DNA of 64,000 nt from Adlercreutzia mucosicola DSM 19490 (GTDB lineage: Bacteria; Actinomycetota; Coriobacteriia; Coriobacteriales; Eggerthellaceae), in contig NZ_AUGK01000014.1 in the NCBI RefSeq assembly GCF_000422625.1, forward strand, positions 1-64,000. The letters run 5' to 3'. Each line of letters opens with the position of its first letter. Position 1 is the stretch's first letter. A program made the position numbers and the translations under genes. This document shows positions 58,035 to 64,000 of the stretch, one piece after another. The notes beneath the pieces are model-generated. The model searched no databases and was not told where the DNA came from. It was given only the letters and a program-made list of their open reading frames with translations.

Positions 58035-58889
58035 ATGGGAACTGACACCTTGAACGCCGAGGCGGTGGCCGCCGCCGTCTACGACGCCATCCGCAAAAGC
58101 GCCACCATCCTGCGCCCCGACTTTCGCCGCGCCATCGAAGAAGCCTGCGCCCGGGCCGAGCCGGCAAGCCGTGCCGAAGGCGTGCTCGATCGCATCCTGG
58201 AGAACGCCGACATCGCGGCTTCGGACAACGTGCCCATCTGCCAGGACACCGGCAGCGTGTGGGTTTGCCTGGAGGTGGGCGACGAACTTTCCGTGCCCGG
58301 CAACATCTTCGGCGGCGTGAACGATGCGGTGGCCCGGGCCTATACCGACGGGCGCCTGCGCATGTCGCTCGTGCGCGATGCCCTGTTCGACCGCGCGAAC
58401 ACCGGCGACAACACCCCGGCCTTCTGCGAGCTGAAGTTCGTGCCCGGCGCCCGCGCCACCCTGCACGTGCTTTTGAAGGGCGGCGGCTCGGACAACGCCT
58501 CCCGCGTGGTCATGCTGCCGCCGGGCGCGGGAGCCGCCGGCGTGCGCGAGGTGGTGCTCGACTGCGTGCGCGAGAAGGCCGCCAACGCTTGCCCGCCCCT
58601 CGTCATCGGCCTGGGCGTGGGCGCCACCTTCGACAAGGTGGCGGGGCTTGCCAAGCACGCCCTGCTGCGCGAGGTGGGTGGCCCCGCCGCCAGCGCCGAG
58701 GCCGCGGCTTTCGAGGCGGAGCTGCTCGCCGAGGTGAACGCTTTGGGAATCGGCCCGGGCGCCCTGGGCGGCGCTCCCACCGCCGTGGCCGTGCACCTGG
58801 AGGTGGCCCCCTGCCACATCGCCGCGCTACCCGTGGCCGTGAACATGGGCTGCTGCGCCATGCGCAGCGCGTCCGTCCGACTCGTGTAA
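58035..58889 (+). CDS. Class I fumarase/tartrate dehydratase alpha subunit
   Basis: 284 residues from the ATG at 58035 with AAAGGAA upstream. CQDTGSVWV holds the first Fe-S Cys, with others in the VREKAANACPPL and NMGCCAMRS segments; LGVGATFDKVAGLAK is conserved. With the next gene it forms a two-subunit Fe-S hydro-lyase acting on fumarate or tartrate. Fumarate is favoured by the neighbouring malic enzyme. Confidence 0.9.
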   Translation: MGTDTLNAEAVAAAVYDAIRKSATILRPDFRRAIEEACARAEPASRAEGVLDRILENADIAASDNVPICQDTGSVWVCLEVGDELSVPGNIFGGVNDAVARAYTDGRLRMSLVRDALFDRANTGDNTPAFCELKFVPGARATLHVLLKGGGSDNASRVVMLPPGAGAAGVREVVLDCVREKAANACPPLVIGLGVGATFDKVAGLAKHALLREVGGPAASAEAAAFEAELLAEVNALGIGPGALGGAPTAVAVHLEVAPCHIAALPVAVNMGCCAMRSASVRLV

Positions 58890-58901
58890 GGAGAAACCGC
58901 C

Positions 58902-59453
58902 ATGGCGAAAACCGTCTCCCTCACCCTGCCGCTGACCCGCGAGACCGTCGCCGATCTGGAAGTCGGCGACGAGGTGCTGCTCTCGGGCCCCGTGTACACC
59001 ATGCGCGATGCCGGCCATAAGCGCGCTCTGGAATGCCTGGAAGATACGGGGCGCTTGCCCTTCGATCTGGAAGGCGCCACGCTGTTCTACGCCGGCCCCA
59101 CGCCGGCCGCCGCGGGACGGCCCTTGGGCTCGGTGGGTCCCACCACCGCCAGCCGCATGGACTTCGCCACCCCGGCCCTGTTCAAAGCCGGCATCGTCGC
59201 CGCCATCGGCAAGGGCAAACGCAGCGCCGAAGTGGTAAAGGCCTGCCAGGAAACCGGCAGCGTCTACCTGTGCACCATCGGCGGTATAGCGGCGCTCCTT
59301 GCCAAGTCCGTCACCGCAAGCGAGCTCATCGGCTGGGATGACCTGGGCACTGAGGCCTTGAGAAAGCTAGAACTCGAGAACTTCCCCGCCTACGTCGCCG
59401 TCGACACCAAAGGCCGCGATCTCTACCGCGAAATAGAGGCCGCCGCCCAATAG
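58902..59453 (+). CDS. Class I fumarase/tartrate dehydratase beta subunit
   Basis: 183 residues. EVLLSGPVYTMRDAGHKRALE, then FYAGPTPA and GPTTASRMD, followed by GKGKRS and TIGGIAALLAKSV, match the C-terminal fumarase domain. It starts 12 bases after the alpha gene with AGGAG. Confidence 0.92.
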   Translation: MAKTVSLTLPLTRETVADLEVGDEVLLSGPVYTMRDAGHKRALECLEDTGRLPFDLEGATLFYAGPTPAAAGRPLGSVGPTTASRMDFATPALFKAGIVAAIGKGKRSAEVVKACQETGSVYLCTIGGIAALLAKSVTASELIGWDDLGTEALRKLELENFPAYVAVDTKGRDLYREIEAAAQ

Positions 59454-59475
59454 AACCCAGCAAAGACCACCATGC

Positions 59476-59752
59476 GTGAAGCGCTCGGAGGTGCCCGCTC
59501 GCAGACCTCTGAGCGCCCCGCGGAGAACGCGATTCTTAAGAAATAGCTTCCACTTCAGCACCAGCGATACCGGGATTGTACCGAAATGCGTGCGTCATCT
59601 TCGCTATTTCCTCAATCGCGTTCGCAGCGGGACAGAGCGCTCAGTGGGCTGCGAGCGGGCACCTCCGAGCGCTTCCCAACAATTTCCTTAACGGCGTTCG
59701 CAGCGGGAACAGCGCCCAGCGGGCTGCGAGCAGCCGCCGCCGAGCGCTTCCC
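59476..59752. repeat. Three-copy inverted/direct repeat between fumarase and topA
   Basis: A roughly 73-base element occurs at 59603 to 59677 (plus) and 59681 to 59752 (plus, more diverged), and as an inverted copy at 59476 to 59547. Shared core: GCTATTTC...ATCGCGTTC...GGGCACCTCCGAGCGCTTC. The first two inverted copies could fold into a long stem. Nothing coding is seen in this gap of about 300 bases between convergent genes. Confidence 0.8.
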
Positions 59753-59759
59753 GGAAACG

Positions 59760-62267
59760 TTACTTCTTCTTAGCCGGAGCCTTCTTACCGCCCTTCTTGG
59801 CCGCCTTGGCCTTCTCCTCTTCCTCTTTCCCCGGGCAATCGAAGTTCGGGCAGAGCTTCCACGGCCCGCGGGCGGTCTTGATCACCACCAGGGGCGCGCC
59901 GCAGTGCTCGCACACCTCCTCGGTGGGGATGATGTCGCCGTACTGGGGCAGCGGGTAGCGCGTGGCGCACTCATCGAAGTTCTCGCAGGTGACCGAACGC
60001 TTCAGGGTGCGCGGGTTGCGCCGGGCGATGAGCTGCTTGTCGAGACCCTTGGCCGCGCAGACAGGGCACTTCCCCACCACCACCTCGGGCTCCTGGTTGC
60101 TCGCGCAGCTCGGGTCGATGCACTGAACGCGGGGCTTGCTGCGGAACGCCGTCACCTTCACCTGGGGCATGCCGCAGGTGGGGCACTGCTCGGGCACCGC
60201 CTCGATCTTGCCCTTGGGAAGCGGGAAGGTCACGTCGCAATCGGGCCAGCCGGCGCAGCCGATGAACATCGACTTGGTCTTGTGGCTCGCCCGCAGCTGC
60301 AGGTCCTTGCCGCACTTCGGGCAGGGGCCCACGTAGGCATCGGCCGCCACGGCGTCCGACAGAGCCTCGGCCACTTCCTCGGAATGGGGCATCAACGTGG
60401 CCAGCTGCTCGGACAGAAGCTCGCGCGACTTCTCCACCACCTCGGCCTTGGTCACCTCGCCCTCAGCGATGCGGTCCATGGAGTGCTCCAGCTCGGCGGT
60501 CATCTCGGCGTGGGTGATGTGCGGAGCGAACTTGTCCAGGGCCTCGATGACGGCGATGCCGAGCTGCGAGGGCTCGATGGGGTCGTTCTGCACGTACTTC
60601 ACTTGGTAGAGACGCTCGATGATGGAGGCGCGGGTGGATTTGGTGCCCAGGCCCAACTTCTCCATCTCCTGGACGAGCTTGCCCTGGGAGTAGCGGGCCG
60701 GCGGCTCGGTCTGCTTCTTCGTACAGGTGGCGCCGTTGAAGGCGATGGTGGCGCCCTCGGCCATGGCGGGAAGCTGCTCGTCCTTCTTCAGGCCGTAGGG
60801 ATAGATGGCGCGGAAGCCGGGCACCGCCAGCACATCGCCCTTGGCCACGAAGGGCTCGCCGGCCACGTCCAGCGTCACCTTTGTGCCCTCCACCGTGGCC
60901 GGGCCCGACAGCGTGGCCAAAAAGCGCCGCGCAATGAGGTTGTACAGTTTGTAGTCAGCCGGCGACAGGTCGTCGGGCGTGGCCTTGGCCGTGGGGTAGA
61001 TAGGCGGGTGGTCGGTGGTCTCGGTCTTGCCGCGGGTGGCCTTCAGGGGGCCGGCGGCCAGCAGCTCCTTGCAGTAGGGGCCGTAGGCCGGGTTGCCCGC
61101 GATGGCGTTCACCACCTCGGCCAGATCGAGCGAGTCGGGATACACCGTGTTGTCCACGCGCGGGTATGAGATGTAGCCGTCCATGTACAGGCTCTCGGCG
61201 ATACGCATGCAGCGCGCGGGGCTGATGCCCTCCGACGAGGCCGCCGCCATGAGCGAAGTGGTGTTGAAGGGCACGGGCGGGGCCACGGTGCGCTTCTTCT
61301 TCTCCACCGACACCACGCGCGCGCTCGTGGCGCCCGCGACATGCTCCATGGCCGCGCTGGCCTCGGCTTCCACCTTGAAGCGGGCCGTCGCGTGCGGAGC
61401 CTCGAAGGCCTCGGCGCCGTCGCCGGCGGTGGGGCCGGAAGTCGCACCGGCATCGAAGGCGCCACGGATGACCCAGTAGTCCTCGGGCACGAAGGCCATG
61501 CGCTCGCGCTCGCGCTCGACGATGATGGCGAGGGTGGGCGTCTGAACGCGGCCCGACGAGCGCACGTTGCCGTAGCCGGCGAACTTCACCAACGTGAGGT
61601 AGCGCGTGAGCACCGCACCCCAGATAAGGTCGATGTCGCGACGCGATCCGCCGGCCGCGGCCAAATCGTCGTCCATGGGCACGAGGTTCGCGAAGGCATG
61701 GGTGATCTCGGGCTTGGTGAAGGCCGAGTAGCGGGCGCGGGACACCGGAGCGGTGGCGTTCACCTCGCGGCAGCATGACAGCGCGTCGGAGCCGATGAGC
61801 TCGCCCTCGCGGTCGAAGTCGGTGGCGATCACGATGGAGTCGGCCTTCTTCGCCAGGTTCTTCAGCGAGCGGATGATGTCCTTTTCCTTGGGCAGCTTCT
61901 CGATGGGCGCGTAAATAAGATAGGGCAACGCCTCCATCTTCCAGCCCTTCAATTCCACGCCGTCGGCAGTGAAGGGCTTCTTCTTTTTGAAGGGGGGTAC
62001 CGGCAGGCTCGCGGGCAGGGTGGCGGGTACGGCCTCGCCCTCGGCGGTCACGCCGGACCAGCCGCCGCGCTTCTTATATATAAGAGACGGGGTGAAGTCG
62101 GGCTCCAGGATGTGGCCGCGCAGGCCGATGGTCACCCACTCCTCGCCATCCACATCGAATCGGTACACCGGGGTGTTGAACACCTTGTCGGCCTTGGGCT
62201 TCGTGGCTCCCAGAAGATCGGCAATCTTCACCGCCGCGTCGTTCTTCTCGGTGACGATCAGCTTCAT
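59760..62267 (-). CDS. topA: DNA topoisomerase I (type IA) with C4 zinc fingers
   Basis: 835 residues from the ATG at 62267 (GGAGGAGAG upstream). The Toprim start KLIVTEKNDAAVKIADLL, ATDFDREGELIG, VQTPTLAIIV and the active-site region GYISYPRVDNTVY (Tyr nucleophile) are present. Four C4 zinc fingers (CPKCG, CPTCG, CPVCA, CEHCG) and a KKGGKKAPAKKK tail follow. The start and active-site wording (SYPRVDN rather than SYMRTDS) resemble archaeal-type enzymes. It removes negative supercoils. Confidence 0.93.
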   Translation of the reverse strand: MKLIVTEKNDAAVKIADLLGATKPKADKVFNTPVYRFDVDGEEWVTIGLRGHILEPDFTPSLIYKKRGGWSGVTAEGEAVPATLPASLPVPPFKKKKPFTADGVELKGWKMEALPYLIYAPIEKLPKEKDIIRSLKNLAKKADSIVIATDFDREGELIGSDALSCCREVNATAPVSRARYSAFTKPEITHAFANLVPMDDDLAAAGGSRRDIDLIWGAVLTRYLTLVKFAGYGNVRSSGRVQTPTLAIIVERERERMAFVPEDYWVIRGAFDAGATSGPTAGDGAEAFEAPHATARFKVEAEASAAMEHVAGATSARVVSVEKKKRTVAPPVPFNTTSLMAAASSEGISPARCMRIAESLYMDGYISYPRVDNTVYPDSLDLAEVVNAIAGNPAYGPYCKELLAAGPLKATRGKTETTDHPPIYPTAKATPDDLSPADYKLYNLIARRFLATLSGPATVEGTKVTLDVAGEPFVAKGDVLAVPGFRAIYPYGLKKDEQLPAMAEGATIAFNGATCTKKQTEPPARYSQGKLVQEMEKLGLGTKSTRASIIERLYQVKYVQNDPIEPSQLGIAVIEALDKFAPHITHAEMTAELEHSMDRIAEGEVTKAEVVEKSRELLSEQLATLMPHSEEVAEALSDAVAADAYVGPCPKCGKDLQLRASHKTKSMFIGCAGWPDCDVTFPLPKGKIEAVPEQCPTCGMPQVKVTAFRSKPRVQCIDPSCASNQEPEVVVGKCPVCAAKGLDKQLIARRNPRTLKRSVTCENFDECATRYPLPQYGDIIPTEEVCEHCGAPLVVIKTARGPWKLCPNFDCPGKEEEEKAKAAKKGGKKAPAKKK

Positions 62268-62705
62268 GTAAGACTCTCTCCTCCTTCTGGGCCGCCCGCG
62301 CGGCCGATGACATTCGCACGATTCCCCATTCAAGTTTTACGTGCGCGGGGTTCGGGGAAGCGAATGCGCCCAGCGGGGGCGCTTTTCGCGTGGGGCTAAA
62401 GGATACACGATTTTTCGCGCCGCACAAGAAAAAACCCACACGGGCGGAAAAGGGGCTCCAAACGAAACTGTCAGGTCCGTGACCGTTTCGTGGGCGTCCC
62501 GTAGTCGATTTATGGAGGGGCGCAATGCGGGGTACCATGGGCGGGCGGCACCGTCGAATCACAGCACAGATTCGCCGAAACCGAGCATCGCACGCACTAC
62601 CGACGGCGCCCCTTGCAGCTTCGCGAGCCTTTAGCGGCCGCCCCTACGTAGCCGACGCGACCCCGCCCTGCGCCTGAGCGGCGCGGCTCTTCCAGGAGGA
62701 ACCCC
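62268..62705. other. 438-base gap with a palindrome, no supported gene
   Basis: Between topA and the anchored-protein gene. ACGAAAC-T-GTCA and TGAC-C-GTTTCGT (62462 to 62491) form a 12-bp inverted repeat with one mismatch and a six-base centre, which may be an operator. An AT-rich stretch (62395 to 62435) could hold a promoter, but I found no convincing -35/-10 pair. No coding frame is supported. Confidence 0.55.
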
Positions 62706-63197
62706 GTGGACAAGATCATCAAGGCCCTCGTCGGACTCATCTTCGCGTTCATCCTCCTCGTCGGCGTGTTCGGCATCCTGCCCCAGCTGGGCCTGGGCAA
62801 CCCCTTCGCCAACTTCGAGAACCCCCTGGCCGGCCTGTTCGAGCAGGGCAAGAACACCGCCGCCAACGCAGCGCTCGATGCCAGCGGCCTGAAGTCCAAA
62901 GCCAACGAGGCCCTGCGCAACAACCGCGACAAGATCGCGGAGGTCACGGGCATGGCGCCCTCCGACGTGGATGCCGCTATCGCCGCCCTCGACATCGAGA
63001 ACTGGGAGGTGACCACATTGCCCGACGGCGCAAGTCCCACGGACAGCGCCAACGTTACTTACGGCGGCACCGATGCCACCATCACCACCTACGACGACCC
63101 GAGCGTCGTCACCGTGGAAGCTCTGGGCCAAGACATCACCCTCGCCGTCCCCGACTCCGCCCAAAGCTACCTGCCCTTCCTGGGATATTTGGGGTAA
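62706..63197 (+). CDS. Membrane-anchored protein of unknown function
   Basis: 163 residues from a GTG with CCAGGAGGAA upstream. One N-terminal transmembrane helix (KALVGLIFAFILLVGVFGIL) is followed by an extracellular part rich in Asp, Thr and Ala, with beta-like strands near the end (VTVEALGQDITLAVPD). No lipobox Cys. No family recognised. It is convergent with the ABC permease. Confidence 0.72.
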   Translation: MDKIIKALVGLIFAFILLVGVFGILPQLGLGNPFANFENPLAGLFEQGKNTAANAALDASGLKSKANEALRNNRDKIAEVTGMAPSDVDAAIAALDIENWEVTTLPDGASPTDSANVTYGGTDATITTYDDPSVVTVEALGQDITLAVPDSAQSYLPFLGYLG

Positions 63198-63214
63198 GCG
63201 CTTTCCGAACATCC

Positions 63215-63871
63215 CTATCGTGCGCCCTTGAGGCGTTTCTGGTAGGCGCGCACGAACTGCGAGAGGGTGAAGCACACCGCGAAGTAGATAAGCGCCAGAA
63301 GCCCGAAGATGGCGAAGATCTGCACGGTGGAGTTGAAGCTGTTCATGAGGATCATGCCGCGGCCCATCAGTTCCTGCAGCGCCATGGCACCCCACAGATA
63401 CGACGTGTCCTTGATGGTGGTCACGAACTGCGACAGCAGCGCCGGCACCATGTTGCGCAGGGCCTGGGGCAGGATGACGAGCACGTACATCTGCGGGGCC
63501 GAGAAGCCCTGGGAACGGGCCGCCTCGTACTGGCCCGCGGGCACGCTGGCCAAACCCCCGCGCACGATCTCGGCCACCGAGGCCGCTGTGAACAGGGTGA
63601 ACGCCACCACGGCTGCGGGCAGGGGTGGCAGCTGGGCCACGAAGAACGTGAACATGATCCACAGCAAAAGCGGCGTGTTCTTGAACAGCTCCACGTAGGC
63701 GATGGAGATGCCCCGCAGCACGCGCAGCCGCGAGCCGCGCATGATGGAGATGACCGCGCCGAGCACAACCGAGCAGGCGATGGACAGCGCTGAGATGACG
63801 AGCGTGAGCCCCAGGCCCTCCAGAAGGAACTGCAGGTTCGTCCAGGTGAGCAGCGCTATGATATCGCTCAT
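63215..63871 (-). CDS. Amino-acid ABC transporter permease (HisM family)
   Basis: 218 residues from the ATG at 63871 (GAGGAGG upstream). Five membrane helices and the EAA loop (YEAARSQGFSAPQMYVLVILPQAL) are clear, with an FKNTPLLLWIMF segment typical of polar amino-acid permeases. It overlaps the preceding frame as ATGA, suggesting a paired permease upstream. Confidence 0.92.
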   Translation of the reverse strand: MSDIIALLTWTNLQFLLEGLGLTLVISALSIACSVVLGAVISIMRGSRLRVLRGISIAYVELFKNTPLLLWIMFTFFVAQLPPLPAAVVAFTLFTAASVAEIVRGGLASVPAGQYEAARSQGFSAPQMYVLVILPQALRNMVPALLSQFVTTIKDTSYLWGAMALQELMGRGMILMNSFNSTVQIFAIFGLLALIYFAVCFTLSQFVRAYQKRLKGAR

Positions 63872-64000
63872 TTCCGGCCTCCTCTCCCGCGACGCGCGCC
63901 GCCGGCCTGGCGCCGCCGATCCCGCGAGGCGAAGCGCTTCGCGTGGCCCTTGCGGGGCTTGCGGGGGCGCGGATAACTGCCGTGGGCCGGGTCGGGCCAC
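63868..64000 (-). CDS. Basic C-terminal end of an upstream gene, probably the paired permease
   Basis: Only the last 43 codons are in the window, very rich in Arg and Lys (PRPRKPRKGHAKRF, ending RRGRGGRK). The stop overlaps the permease start as ATGA, so it is translated from the same operon. A second permease or binding subunit is likely by analogy with such operons, but no domain is visible here. Confidence 0.5.
   Translation of the reverse strand, partial: WPDPAHGSYPRPRKPRKGHAKRFASRDRRRQAGGARRGRGGRK

Overview
This window comes from a GC-rich, Gram-positive-type bacterium, most likely a gut member of the Coriobacteriia (Eggerthellaceae-like). That placement is inference. It rests on the base composition, a bile salt hydrolase, a RicT/PSP1 homologue, DegV proteins and dense GTG-start operons. 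No 16S rRNA gene is present to settle it.

Positions 1 to about 39321 are the right-hand part of a temperate siphovirus prophage whose left end lies outside the window. Reading leftwards on the minus strand from the switch at about 36.3 kb there are four blocks. The early block (36255 to 33611) holds small membrane and HTH proteins, a Cro-like regulator, a tRNA-Arg(CCU), a BRO-N protein, RusA and ParB. The replication and recombination block (33610 to 23486) holds an SMC-like ATPase, a Sak4-like ATPase, a DUF669-like protein, an SF2 helicase, a Cys-rich cluster and a primase-helicase, followed by an iteron-like repeat array. The packaging and head block (23219 to 14134) holds a sigma-like late regulator, HNH, TerS, TerL, portal, a MuF protein fused to a nuclease toxin, scaffold, capsid and connectors. 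The tail and lysis block (14102 to 716) holds the tail tube, frameshifted tail chaperones, tape measure, Dit, a long Tal-like protein, two receptor-binding-type proteins, holin and endolysin, then a truncated adenine methyltransferase at the window edge. The lysogeny module is on the plus strand (36443 to 39104): an XRE repressor, a membrane coiled-coil protein and a tyrosine integrase. The integrase abuts arm-type repeats and the 3' end of ssrA (tmRNA), the inferred attachment gene.

Positions 39322 to 64000 are host chromosome. First come ssrA, a bile salt hydrolase, an acidic protein, smpB, an M42 peptidase, tRNA-Thr and pyrE. A plus-strand two-gene operon follows, pairing a radical SAM DNA-repair-type protein with its TIGR03915-type partner; its promoter contains a LexA-like box. 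Next are DegV, a PflX-like radical SAM protein, a dehydrogenase-like protein and a second DegV, then pncB, ricT, holB, tmk and malic enzyme on the minus strand. Divergent to these are the two class I fumarase subunits. A repeat-rich gap, topA, a small anchored protein and an amino-acid ABC permease operon complete the window.

The most unusual items are (i) the MuF-nuclease fusion in the head operon, with no protein immunity gene behind it but two tandem promoter-plus-hairpin units pointing antisense into its 3' end; (ii) the same small HeH/SAP-like domain appended to both the capsid and the tail tube protein; (iii) the SOS-type box over the radical SAM repair operon; and (iv) a three-copy inverted and direct repeat between fumarase and topA.
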